The notes below the pieces were generated by a model. That model saw only the letters and a program-made list of their open reading frames with translations. It searched no databases and had not been told where the DNA came from. From NCBI GenBank assembly GCA_017880985.1, contig JADGRK010000027.1:1-13974 (forward strand): 13,974 nucleotides of DNA. Reading direction: 5' to 3'. This DNA is from Rhodoferax sp. (GTDB lineage: Bacteria; Pseudomonadota; Gammaproteobacteria; Burkholderiales; Burkholderiaceae_C). The position numbers and the translations under genes are program-made. Positions 1-11,315 of this stretch are shown here, piece after piece. Within the stretch, counting starts at the first letter, position 1, and each line of letters opens with the position of its first letter.

Positions 1-780
1 ACAAGCGTCCAGCACTCGCAGCGGTTGGCTTGATGCCAGGCCAGACAACAGCAGACCGGCCGCAAGTTGCGCTGCAGCGTCCTGTACCGACACCAGCCCT
101 TCAGCAAAACCTGCTATCTCTTGTACCGGTTTGGGTTGTTCCAGGGTGACGCCCCATTTACCCGCCACAGTGGCATTCACACCGGCCATTTTGAGCGTCT
201 GCAAATAGGGCAACACGGCGCAACGCCTGGTGTTCACCCGCAGCGTCATCGGTGCATGCTGGTTGTTGGCCGTCAGGATTGCCTGCCAGTGATCTGGCCA
301 TTCTTTCTGGAGTCGCTTGATCCACCAATCGGGATGGTTCCACAGCGCTACCGGATTTCTGTCGGTGATGGCCACCAGGGTCTCTCGTTCTCGCAGGAAG
401 CGGCGCAAGCAGGCATTGATAAAGCCGGCCTGGGACCGGGTTGCAGCACTGCGCTTGGCCGCCTCCACCGCTTGATTGACCAGGGTAAACACCTCGTACG
501 GCGCATCCTGGTCTTGCCACGCCAACGCGAGCGCGATGCATAGCAGAGCGTCGGCCGGCGGCGACGGAGCACGACCCGCCAGCAGTTCTCGCAGTGCTTG
601 TGCTCGTCCGAGTGATCGCAGTACCTGAAATGTCAGCGCCTGCACGCCCGGTCTCAGATTGGCAGGGACCGCGCCGAGTGCTGCCGTGCCAGAGACGCCG
701 CCGCGGATCGCCTGCAATATGACGGATACTGCATGTAACTGCCGCCACAAAGGGATTTTTGACTGGTTCGTGTCTGTCAT
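1..780 (-). CDS. rsmB: 16S rRNA m5C967 methyltransferase RsmB, N-terminal 260 codons (cut by window edge)
   Basis: The frame from the ATG at 780 stays open for exactly 260 codons to position 1, so the C-terminal part of the enzyme lies outside the window. RsmB (Sun/Fmu) uses S-adenosylmethionine to methylate C967 of 16S rRNA during 30S assembly in the cytoplasm. Residues about 10-135 look like the NusB-type RNA-binding domain, with the pattern VNQAVEAAK (101-109) and QAGFINACLRRF (118-128-like) typical of the family. Residues about 142-260 begin the methyltransferase part: NPVALWNHPDWWIKRL, then MTLRVN, then SVQDAAAQLA (231-240), and at the edge VLDAC, the start of the SAM-binding LDACAAPGGKT-type motif. 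The catalytic cysteines are beyond the window. The start lies 5 bases after the lemA-like stop with no clear Shine-Dalgarno, so translational coupling is likely. Identity is inferred from motifs and is quite sure. Confidence 0.9.
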   Translation of the reverse strand, partial: MTDTNQSKIPLWRQLHAVSVILQAIRGGVSGTAALGAVPANLRPGVQALTFQVLRSLGRAQALRELLAGRAPSPPADALLCIALALAWQDQDAPYEVFTLVNQAVEAAKRSAATRSQAGFINACLRRFLRERETLVAITDRNPVALWNHPDWWIKRLQKEWPDHWQAILTANNQHAPMTLRVNTRRCAVLPYLQTLKMAGVNATVAGKWGVTLEQPKPVQEIAGFAEGLVSVQDAAAQLAAGLLLSGLASSQPLRVLDAC

Positions 781-785
781 TGGGT

Positions 786-1346
786 TTATATTGTTTCGGC
801 CGGTTTAAAACCAAACAACCAGGCCAGCATGAGCGCAGGAAACTGATCGATAGCCTGGTTGTAATTAACCACCTGCCCGTTGAACTCGGCTCGTGCCGCG
901 TCCGCCTGGACGGTCAATTGCTCCCATTGCACCTGCAAGCCATCCGGTAATGCCGCTCCCGCCAGGTCGGGCGGCAGGTTCCGAAGTCGCACCCAGGACA
1001 TGCACAGGGTTTCATAAGCCGTTTTCAGTGCACTGATCCTCAATCTGCTCAAAGGCTTGGCGTGGGCTACTTTCAATGAGGTATTGAATTGTTGTGCCGC
1101 CGCCGAAAGCCCCGCGCAGGCGTCACCGGCAGTGTCACCCCCTTGATCGGCATCGGACGCGTTGGAGCCGGCACCGGTATCCGTGCAAATGACTTGCACC
1201 AGCGACAAGTATCGATTGAACAGACCCTCGAGTGCGCCGAATGCCACAATGGCACGGGATCGAAGACGTATCAAACGGTTGTAGGCCCCCATCGCCCAAA
1301 ATAACAAGACCGCGATGATCAACCAAACCATGACGGAATCGCTCAT
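786..1346 (-). CDS. LemA-family-like membrane-anchored protein, 186 aa
   Basis: One N-terminal hydrophobic segment (residues about 5-22, VMVWLIIAVLLFWAMGAY) is followed by a mostly helical, soluble-looking remainder, suggesting a single-span membrane anchor. Two regions resemble LemA: YNRLIRLRSRAIVAF just after the membrane segment, and the C-terminal YNQAIDQFPALMLAWLFGFK, which matches the family's YN...FP...GLFGF ending. Residues about 57-80 are a low-complexity Gly/Ala/Asp stretch. LemA proteins are of poorly known function, so none is assigned here. The ATG at 1346 is preferred over an upstream in-frame TTG (1355) because GGAG sits about 10 bases before the ATG but only about 1 base before the TTG. 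It is followed after 5 bases by rsmB and is separated from rpoC by a terminator, so it appears to belong to an rsmB unit. No convincing promoter is visible in front of it. Confidence 0.75.
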   Translation of the reverse strand: MSDSVMVWLIIAVLLFWAMGAYNRLIRLRSRAIVAFGALEGLFNRYLSLVQVICTDTGAGSNASDADQGGDTAGDACAGLSAAAQQFNTSLKVAHAKPLSRLRISALKTAYETLCMSWVRLRNLPPDLAGAALPDGLQVQWEQLTVQADAARAEFNGQVVNYNQAIDQFPALMLAWLFGFKPAETI

Positions 1347-1394
1347 TGAATTCAATCTCCAAACCCGAGCACGAGCAGAACGTTAAAAGCAGAA

Positions 1395-1435
1395 ATAACA
1401 AACGCCCCAAGCCCCCGTCAAAGGGGCGTGGGGCG
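1395..1435 (-). terminator. Rho-independent terminator after rpoC
   Basis: In the sense (minus) strand a 13-bp GC-rich stem with one mismatch pairs CGCCCCACGCCCC (1435-1423) with GGGGCTTGGGGCG (1415-1403) across a 7-base loop. It is followed by the T-rich tail TTTGTTATTT. It starts 26 bases after the rpoC stop and is the best terminator in the window, marking the end of the RNA polymerase operon. Confidence 0.88.
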
Positions 1436-1461
1436 CTATGATTTAAGCATCGTGGTGGCGC

Positions 1462-5679
<4,218 letters not shown>

Positions 5680-5696
5680 GACACTATTTCCTTTTA

Positions 5697-5744
5697 ATCA
5701 GTTGGGGACAGAGCAAATCTGCTGCGCAAATCTTGGTCTGTCCC
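5697..5744 (-). repeat. 48-bp intergenic hairpin repeat, copy 1 (rpoB-rpoC gap)
   Basis: This element is 44/48 identical to 12563-12610. In the sense RNA it forms a two-part hairpin: an outer 8-bp stem GGGACAGA/TCTGTCCC and, beyond a small internal loop (CCA against GC), an inner 8-bp stem AGATTTGC/GCAGATTT with two G-U pairs around a GCA loop. It begins 14 bases after the rpoB stop and ends before the rpoC ribosome-binding site. No T-run follows, so it is not a normal terminator. It resembles REP-type elements, which can be spread by RAYT transposases or can stabilise mRNA ends; that role is inference. Confidence 0.8.
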
Positions 5745-5758
5745 ACAAAGTCTCACGT

Positions 5759-8700
5759 TTAGCTGCGCTCAAGTTCAATGTCGATGCCCAAGGAACGAAT
5801 TTCCTTGACCAGCACATTAAATGATTCCGGCATGCCGGCTTCGATTGAGTGCTCTCCCTTGACAATGCTTTCATACACCTTGGTGCGGCCTTGCACGTCG
5901 TCTGACTTGACAGTCAGCATCTCCTGCAGTGTGTAGGCAGCGCCATAGGCTTCGAGCGCCCAGACCTCCATCTCACCGAAGCGCTGACCACCGAACTGCG
6001 CCTTGCCGCCCAGCGGTTGCTGCGTGACCAGGCTGTAGGGGCCAGTGGAACGGGCATGCATTTTGTCATCCACCAAGTGGTGCAACTTCAGGTAGTGCAT
6101 ATAGCCAATCGTGGTCGGACGCTCGAACGGGTCACCGGAGCGACCATCGAACAGGTAAGCCTGCGTTCGTGCTGGGGTCAAGCCTTTTTGCTTGACGACC
6201 TCTTCTGGGTAAGCCAGCCGGAGCATGGTTCGGATTTCCTCCTCCGAGGCGCCGTCAAACACGGGCGTGGCGAAGGGAACGCCTGACGTCAGGTTAGCCG
6301 CCATTTCCAGCAATTGATTGTCATTGAGTTGCGCCAGGTTTTCTTTTCGACCGGTGCCGTTGTAAAGTTCTTCCAGGAACTTGCGCAATTCCACCACCTT
6401 GGCTTCGGCTTGCAACATGTCACCAATGCGTTGGCCAATACCTTTCGCGGCCCAACCCAGATGGACTTCGAGCACCTGCCCAATATTCATCCGTGACGGC
6501 ACGCCCAAGGGATTGAGCACGATATCGCAGGGCGTCCCATCCGCCATAAATGGCATGTCTTCGACCGGAACGATCTTCGATACCACGCCCTTGTTGCCGT
6601 GACGGCCTGCCATTTTGTCGCCGGGTTGTAAATGACGTTTCACAGCCAAATAGACCTTGACCATCTTCAACACGCCGGCCGGTAGCTCGTCACCCTGAGT
6701 CAACTTCTTGCGCTTTTCTTCAAAAGCGAGATCAAAGCTATGACGGGTTTGCTCCAACGAATTCTTGATGCTCTCCAGTTGATTGGCGATTTCGTCCTCA
6801 GCCGGGCGGATATCGAACCAATGAAATTTTTCAACCAAAGTCAAATAGGCCTTGTCAATCTTGGTACCCTTACCGAGCTTGTGCGGGCCACCATTGGCCA
6901 GCTTGCCGAGCAACAATTTCTCGATCCGGTCAAACGCATCGGCCTCCACCAGGCGCAACTGGTCATTCAAATCAAGACGGAAACGTTTGAGCTCGTCGTC
7001 AATGATCTGCTGCGCGCGGCGGTCCCGCACAATGCCTTCGCGGGTGAACACTTGCACATCGATCACGGTCCCTTGCGAACCCTGGTCAACGCGTAGCGAC
7101 GTGTCTTTCACGTCACTGGCCTTTTCACCGAAGATGGCGCGCAACAGTTTTTCTTCCGGTGTCAGCGTGGTCTCGCCTTTAGGCGTGACTTTGCCCACCA
7201 GCGTATCGCCGGGTTGCACTTCAGCGCCGACAAATATGATGCCTGACTCGTCCAGTCGATTGAGCTGCTGCTCGCTCAAGTTCGGAATGTCGCGGGTAAT
7301 TTCTTCACAACCGAGTTTGGTATCACGCGCCATCACCACCAGTTCTTCAATATGGATCGAGGTATAGCGGTCGTCAGCCACCACGCGTTCGCTGATCAAA
7401 ATCGAGTCTTCGAAGTTGTAGCCATTCCATGTCATGAACGCCACCAGCATATTTTGGCCCAAAGCCAGTTCACCCAAGTCAGTGGAGGCGCCGTCGGCGA
7501 TCACGTCACCTTTGGCCAGATGGTCCCCCTTCTTGACAATCGGTCGCTGGTGAATATTGGTGTTCTGGTTGGACCGTTGGTACTTGATAAGGTTGTAAAT
7601 ATCCACCCCAACTTCACCGGCCTGCGCCTCCTCGTCATTGACGCGAATCACCACCCGGGTGGCGTCCACGTAATCGACCACCCCACCTCGAGTGGCGGTG
7701 ACGACGGTTCCGGAGTCAATCGCAGCAACGCGTTCGATACCGGTACCGACCATCGGTTTTTCAGGGCGTAACACCGGCACTGCCTGCCGCGACATATTGG
7801 CACCCATCAAGGCGCGGTTGGCATCGTCATGCTCCAGGAATGGCACCAGAGAAGCGGCGACCGACACAATCTGGGCCGGCGACACATCCATGTACTGCAC
7901 ACGTTCGGGTCCGGCAAAAATTGTTTCGCCCGCTTCCCGGGCGGAGATCATCTCACCGGTGAGTTTGCCATCTTTGCCAAGTGTGGCATTGGCCTGAGCG
8001 ATCACATATTTGCCTTCTTCAATAGCGGACAAATAATCGATCTCCATGGTGACCTTGCTATCAACGACGCGGCGATACGGCGTCTCAATGAAGCCATACT
8101 CATTGAGACGTGCATACAGCGCCAGTGAATTGATCAGGCCGATATTCGGACCTTCAGGCGTTTCAATTGGACAAACCCGGCCATAGTGCGTGACGTGCAC
8201 GTCTCGCACTTCAAAGCCGGCACGCTCGCGCGTCAGGCCACCCGGGCCAAGCGCCGACACGCGGCGCTTGTGGGTGATCTCCGACAGGGGATTGGTTTGA
8301 TCCATGAACTGCGACAACTGCGAGGCGCCAAAGAATTCTTTCAGGGCGGCCGAAATCGGCTTGCTATTGATCAAGTCGTGCGGCATCAACGGCTCTTGCT
8401 CGGCCTGGCCAAGACGTTCTTTAACCGCTTTTTCAATTCGTGCCAGCCCGGTGCGATACTGGTTTTCAGCCAACTCGCCGACGCAACGCACGCGACGATT
8501 GCCCAAATGGTCGATATCGTCTACTTCGCCATGACCATTGCGCAAATCCACCAAGATCTTGACGACAGCCAGGATGTCCTCGTTGGTCAAAACCATCGGG
8601 CCAGTCGATTCAGGACGCCCCATTTTGGCGTTGAACTTCATGCGGCCGACGCGCGAGAGATCGTAGGTATCGGGGTTGTAGAACAAACGCTGGAATAACG

Positions 8701-9871
8701 CCTGCACGGCATCTTCCGTTGGCGGCTCGCCGGGGCGCATCATGCGGTAGATGGCGACGCGTGCCGCAAACTCATCTGCCGTTTCGTCACTGCGCAGGGT
8801 TTGCGAAATGTAGGCACCTTGATCGAGTTCGTTGGTATAAATACACGGCAAGTCCTGCACGCCAGCCAAGCGCAATTTCTTGAGCAATACATCAGTGAGT
8901 TCTTCATTGGCTTTGGCCAAAATTTCACCGCTCTCGGCATCGACGATGTTGCGCGCCACCACGCGACCCAACAAGAAATCTTCTGGCACGCTAATGTGGG
9001 TGGTGCCGGATTGTTCAAGTTCGCGGGTGTGACGTACCGTTACACGCTTGTCTTTAGCGACAATGACCTGGCCACTCTTGTCAGTGATATCAAAACGCGC
9101 TACTTCACCACGCAAGCGCTCTGCCACAAACTCCATCTGGGCACCACTGTCCATCAGGCGGAAGTTGTCATTGACGAAGAAATTCGCCAGGATCGATTCC
9201 TGGTTCAGACCGATCGCCTTGAGCAGAATCGTGACCGGCATTTTGCGGCGGCGATCGACGCGGAAGTAAAGAATGTCTTTCGGGTCGAACTCAAAATCGA
9301 GCCAGGAACCACGGTAAGGAATGATGCGCGCCGAAAACAGCAGCTTGCCCGAACTATGGGTTTTGCCCTTGTCATGCTCAAAGAAGACGCCGGGTGAACG
9401 ATGCAACTGGGACACGATCACGCGCTCGGTACCATTGATGATGAAGGAGCCCTTGTTGGTCATCAAGGGTACTTCGCCCATATAGACTTCTTGCTCTTTG
9501 ACTTCCTTGATGACCTTGTTTTGTGAGGTCGAAGACTCCCGGTCATAGATAAACAATTGGACCTTGGCTCGCACCGCAGAGGCAAAAGTCAGTCCCCGTG
9601 TCTGACACTCACGCACGTCAAAGCCGGGTTTGGCCAGGTTGTATTCGAGATATTTCATCTCGACAAAACCGTTGTGCGAAACAATCGGGAAAGCCGCCTC
9701 AAACGCAGCTTGAAGCCCCTCCCTGGTTCGCTTCTTCGGGGGCACGTCGGCCTGCAAAAAGGCCGTATAGGCATCCTTTTGCATTTGCAACAGATAAGGT
9801 ATTTTGAGCACGCTGTCGCGGCTGCCAAAATTTTTGCGAATCCGCTTGCGTTCAGTGTATGTGTAAGCCAT
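5759..9871 (-). CDS. rpoB: DNA-directed RNA polymerase subunit beta
   Basis: RpoB is the second-largest RNA polymerase subunit; it binds rifampicin and forms half of the active cleft. It is 1370 aa here against 1342 in E. coli, a length usual for Burkholderiales. The rifampicin pocket lies at about residues 517-541 (E. coli numbering plus 8): Gln521, Asp524, Ser530, His534, Arg537, Ser539 and Leu541 are the sensitive-type residues. The active-site segments WNGYNFEDSILISERV and KMAGRHGNKGVVSK are present, and the C-terminus contains GGQRFGEMEVWALEAYGA. The ATG at 9871 is chosen over an upstream in-frame TTG (9886) because it gives the family start MAYTYTERKRIRKNF and has GGAGA about 5 bases upstream. 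It follows rplL after a 230-base structured spacer and precedes rpoC. The frame is intact. Confidence 0.99.
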   Translation of the reverse strand: MAYTYTERKRIRKNFGSRDSVLKIPYLLQMQKDAYTAFLQADVPPKKRTREGLQAAFEAAFPIVSHNGFVEMKYLEYNLAKPGFDVRECQTRGLTFASAVRAKVQLFIYDRESSTSQNKVIKEVKEQEVYMGEVPLMTNKGSFIINGTERVIVSQLHRSPGVFFEHDKGKTHSSGKLLFSARIIPYRGSWLDFEFDPKDILYFRVDRRRKMPVTILLKAIGLNQESILANFFVNDNFRLMDSGAQMEFVAERLRGEVARFDITDKSGQVIVAKDKRVTVRHTRELEQSGTTHISVPEDFLLGRVVARNIVDAESGEILAKANEELTDVLLKKLRLAGVQDLPCIYTNELDQGAYISQTLRSDETADEFAARVAIYRMMRPGEPPTEDAVQALFQRLFYNPDTYDLSRVGRMKFNAKMGRPESTGPMVLTNEDILAVVKILVDLRNGHGEVDDIDHLGNRRVRCVGELAENQYRTGLARIEKAVKERLGQAEQEPLMPHDLINSKPISAALKEFFGASQLSQFMDQTNPLSEITHKRRVSALGPGGLTRERAGFEVRDVHVTHYGRVCPIETPEGPNIGLINSLALYARLNEYGFIETPYRRVVDSKVTMEIDYLSAIEEGKYVIAQANATLGKDGKLTGEMISAREAGETIFAGPERVQYMDVSPAQIVSVAASLVPFLEHDDANRALMGANMSRQAVPVLRPEKPMVGTGIERVAAIDSGTVVTATRGGVVDYVDATRVVIRVNDEEAQAGEVGVDIYNLIKYQRSNQNTNIHQRPIVKKGDHLAKGDVIADGASTDLGELALGQNMLVAFMTWNGYNFEDSILISERVVADDRYTSIHIEELVVMARDTKLGCEEITRDIPNLSEQQLNRLDESGIIFVGAEVQPGDTLVGKVTPKGETTLTPEEKLLRAIFGEKASDVKDTSLRVDQGSQGTVIDVQVFTREGIVRDRRAQQIIDDELKRFRLDLNDQLRLVEADAFDRIEKLLLGKLANGGPHKLGKGTKIDKAYLTLVEKFHWFDIRPAEDEIANQLESIKNSLEQTRHSFDLAFEEKRKKLTQGDELPAGVLKMVKVYLAVKRHLQPGDKMAGRHGNKGVVSKIVPVEDMPFMADGTPCDIVLNPLGVPSRMNIGQVLEVHLGWAAKGIGQRIGDMLQAEAKVVELRKFLEELYNGTGRKENLAQLNDNQLLEMAANLTSGVPFATPVFDGASEEEIRTMLRLAYPEEVVKQKGLTPARTQAYLFDGRSGDPFERPTTIGYMHYLKLHHLVDDKMHARSTGPYSLVTQQPLGGKAQFGGQRFGEMEVWALEAYGAAYTLQEMLTVKSDDVQGRTKVYESIVKGEHSIEAGMPESFNVLVKEIRSLGIDIELERS

Positions 9872-9980
9872 GAGATCTCCGGGCAAAGACTAAGGAATCC
9901 TGGGGGTGTCATTTCTTGGTGATTGGCCACTACCAATCTTGGCGGACGGCGGCACATTGCGTGCTGCCCGAACCAAGGCA

Positions 9981-10039
9981 TCTTCTGCAGTCGGGGTCAG
10001 AAGACACTGAAAAACAGCCATTACGCCTGCTTTTCAGTG
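9981..10039 (-). repeat. Two abutting hairpins upstream of rpoB
   Basis: The first is TCTTCTG/CAGAAGA (9981-9987 with 9998-10004; 10-base loop). The second is CACTGAAAA/TTTTCAGTG (10005-10013 with 10031-10039), extended by CAG/CTG inside it. The arms are perfect and adjoin at 10004/10005. The long AT-containing second stem is a plausible double-strand-specific RNase target; that is inference. Confidence 0.65.
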
Positions 10040-10053
10040 CGCTCTTGAAAGCG

Positions 10054-10093
10054 CCAAAGGCTGGGAGCTCTTTTGGAGCTCCCAGCCCTTTGG
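10054..10093 (-). terminator. Strong hairpin after rplL, probable transcription attenuator
   Basis: Starting 8 bases after the rplL stop, the sense strand pairs 12 perfect bases (GGCTGGGAGCTC/GAGCTCCCAGCC) around a 5-base loop. The stem is prolonged by CCAAA/TTTGG beyond a single bulged G. Only TTT follows before GG, so termination should be partial, which fits an attenuator that lets some polymerases reach rpoB. Confidence 0.6.
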
Positions 10094-10101
10094 AGGCTCA
10101 A

Positions 10102-10476
10102 TTATTTGAGTTCGGCCTTGGCGCCAGCGTCCAGCAGCTTCTTCAGAGCGGCTTCGGCGTCAGCCTTGGAAATGCCTTCCTTGACGTTCTTCGGAGCGCC
10201 ATCCACCAGATCCTTGGCTTCTTTGAGGCCAAGACCGGTGATTTCTCGCACCGCCTTGATGACGGAGACCTTGGCCGCACCAGCTTCAAGCAGGACGACG
10301 TTGAACTCGGTCTTCTCTTCAGCCACAGCGACAGCAGCGCCACCGCCAGCAGCCGGTGCCGACATCGCGGCAGCGCTAACACCAAATTTCTCTTCGATGG
10401 CTTTCACCAGGTCGTTGAGTTCCATGACCGTCATGCTGTCGAGCGCGGTCAAAAATGCGTCTTTATCGAATGCCAT
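10102..10476 (-). CDS. rplL: 50S ribosomal protein L7/L12
   Basis: L7/L12 is the multi-copy stalk protein that recruits and activates translation factors such as EF-Tu and EF-G on the 50S subunit. It is 124 aa against 121 in E. coli. The N-terminal dimerisation domain (about 1-33, MAFDKDAFLTALDSMTVMEL) is followed by a flexible Ala/Gly/Pro hinge (about 37-52) and the C-terminal factor-binding domain with KTEFNVVL, KVSVIKAVREITGLGLKEAK and LVDGAPKNVKEG. The ATG at 10476 has AGGA about 8 bases upstream. It lies 42 bases after rplJ, so both share a transcript. A strong hairpin just after the stop probably reduces read-through into rpoB, in line with the need for excess L7/L12. Confidence 0.98.
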   Translation of the reverse strand: MAFDKDAFLTALDSMTVMELNDLVKAIEEKFGVSAAAMSAPAAGGGAAVAVAEEKTEFNVVLLEAGAAKVSVIKAVREITGLGLKEAKDLVDGAPKNVKEGISKADAEAALKKLLDAGAKAELK

Positions 10477-10518
10477 TTTTATTTCCTAACAATATTGGTT
10501 TCTACATGCCGCAGGCTA

Positions 10519-11049
10519 TCAAGCCGCAACTGCCTCAGCGGAGACTTCTTCTGCAACTGCACCAGCGCCTTTTTTCTCCGCGATCGCCGCCAGCACACGT
10601 GCTATGCGCGAAATCGGGGATTGCATCAAGCCCAGCAACTGTGCCAACAACACTTCCTTGGAAGGAATGCTTGCCAGTTGTTTCACGCCGTTCACGTCCA
10701 GAGCTTTCCCGCCATAGGCACCACCGCGAATCACCAGTTTGTCGTTGGTTTTCGCGAAGTCGGCCACCACTCGCGCGGCAGCCACTGCATCATTGGAAAA
10801 GCCATAGATCAGCGGTCCGGTCATCAGGTCGGATACGACTTCAAAGCCGCTACCGGTCACAGCACGGCGCGCCAAGGTGTTTTTCAACACACTCAGACTC
10901 ACGCCATTGCTGCGCGCGGTGGCGCGCAATTTGGTCATATCAGCGACCGTGATGCCACGGTATTCCGCGATCACGAGCGTTTGAGCTTTTGCGGCGAGGC
11001 CAGTCACATCACTGATGACCGCTTCTTTCTCACTGCGATTAAGACTCAA
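10519..11049 (-). CDS. rplJ: 50S ribosomal protein L10 (TTG start)
   Basis: L10 anchors L7/L12 dimers to 23S rRNA, forming the ribosomal stalk, and in many bacteria the L10-L7/L12 complex represses its own mRNA. It is 176 aa against 165 in E. coli. The N-terminal rRNA-binding domain is clear (SLNRSEKEAVISDV, AEYRGITVADMTKLR, VLKNTLARRAV), and the C-terminal helical tail that binds L7/L12 ends in an Ala/Glu-rich run. The start must be the TTG at 11049. An in-frame TAA lies two codons upstream of it (one codon between), AAGGAG is 6 bases before it, and the next in-frame ATG is at residue 37, inside the conserved domain. The long leader upstream probably carries the autoregulatory site. Confidence 0.97.
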   Translation of the reverse strand: MSLNRSEKEAVISDVTGLAAKAQTLVIAEYRGITVADMTKLRATARSNGVSLSVLKNTLARRAVTGSGFEVVSDLMTGPLIYGFSNDAVAAARVVADFAKTNDKLVIRGGAYGGKALDVNGVKQLASIPSKEVLLAQLLGLMQSPISRIARVLAAIAEKKGAGAVAEEVSAEAVAA

Positions 11050-11315
11050 GGTTTACTCCTTCAAAATGTGTCTGTCAGCTCAATGCCTTCAAACACGCCA
11101 CAATGCAGCGACCAACTGTTTCAGAAAACGTATTTCATCTGCAGCGGGATCGCCATCTGCGTTGGCTCAAGGCCTGGGACCGACCCATTGCCCATTGATT
11201 AAGTGCCAACCAGCAGGGCTGGCACGCCAACGGTCTTGGATGACCTGCCGACACCTTGCGGCATCAACAGCCCACCACATCGGAGCGCTCTTGCAAGCGA
11301 CCCAAATTCTGGTCC
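11050..11315 (-). promoter_or_regulatory. rplJ leader, candidate L10(L12)4 autoregulatory region
   Basis: This 266-base gap between rplA and rplJ has no plausible gene. It contains a hairpin at 11203-11225 (GTGCCA/TGGCAC, with the alternative inner pairing CCAGC/GCTGG around AGG), a hairpin at 11246-11263 (TGCCG/CGGCA), and a direct repeat GCAGATG about 15 bases apart in the sense strand. In Proteobacteria the rplJ leader commonly binds L10-L7/L12 to repress translation; position and length fit this, but I cannot identify the kink-turn with certainty. No clear promoter was recognised. Confidence 0.55.

Larger units (their letters stand above)
9872..10101 (-). promoter_or_regulatory. Structured rplL-rpoB spacer (attenuation/processing region)
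   Basis: This 230-base gene-free spacer has at least six perfect or near-perfect inverted repeats: 9921-9938 (GATTGG/CCAATC), 9949-9967 (7 bp with one mismatch or wobble), 9981-10004 (7 bp), 10005-10039 (9 bp, CACTGAAAA/TTTTCAGTG), 10039-10054 (5 bp) and 10054-10093. The last four abut one another without gaps. In E. coli the corresponding spacer holds a partial terminator and an RNase III site that make rpoBC expression lower than that of rplJL; the same job here is inferred from position and structure. No convincing sigma-70 promoter was seen. Confidence 0.6.

Noticed and set aside
158..814. 218-codon open frame on the minus strand over the rsmB region
   Set aside because: It is an out-of-frame shadow rich in Arg, Gly and Cys with no family likeness. 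The rsmB frame from 780 matches conserved motifs throughout.
9872..9886. Upstream TTG start for rpoB
   Set aside because: It adds five residues not typical of RpoB, and the GGAGA site fits the ATG at 9871.
9993..10001. CGGGGTCAG resembling the end of the hairpin repeat family (GGGGACAG)
   Set aside because: Only a short partial match with no paired second end. It is better explained as the loop and arm of the 9981-10004 hairpin.
9916..11202. 428-codon open frame on the plus strand across rplL, rplJ and their leaders
   Set aside because: It runs antisense to two certain ribosomal protein genes and across regulatory spacers, with no recognisable domain. No evidence of coding beyond its length.
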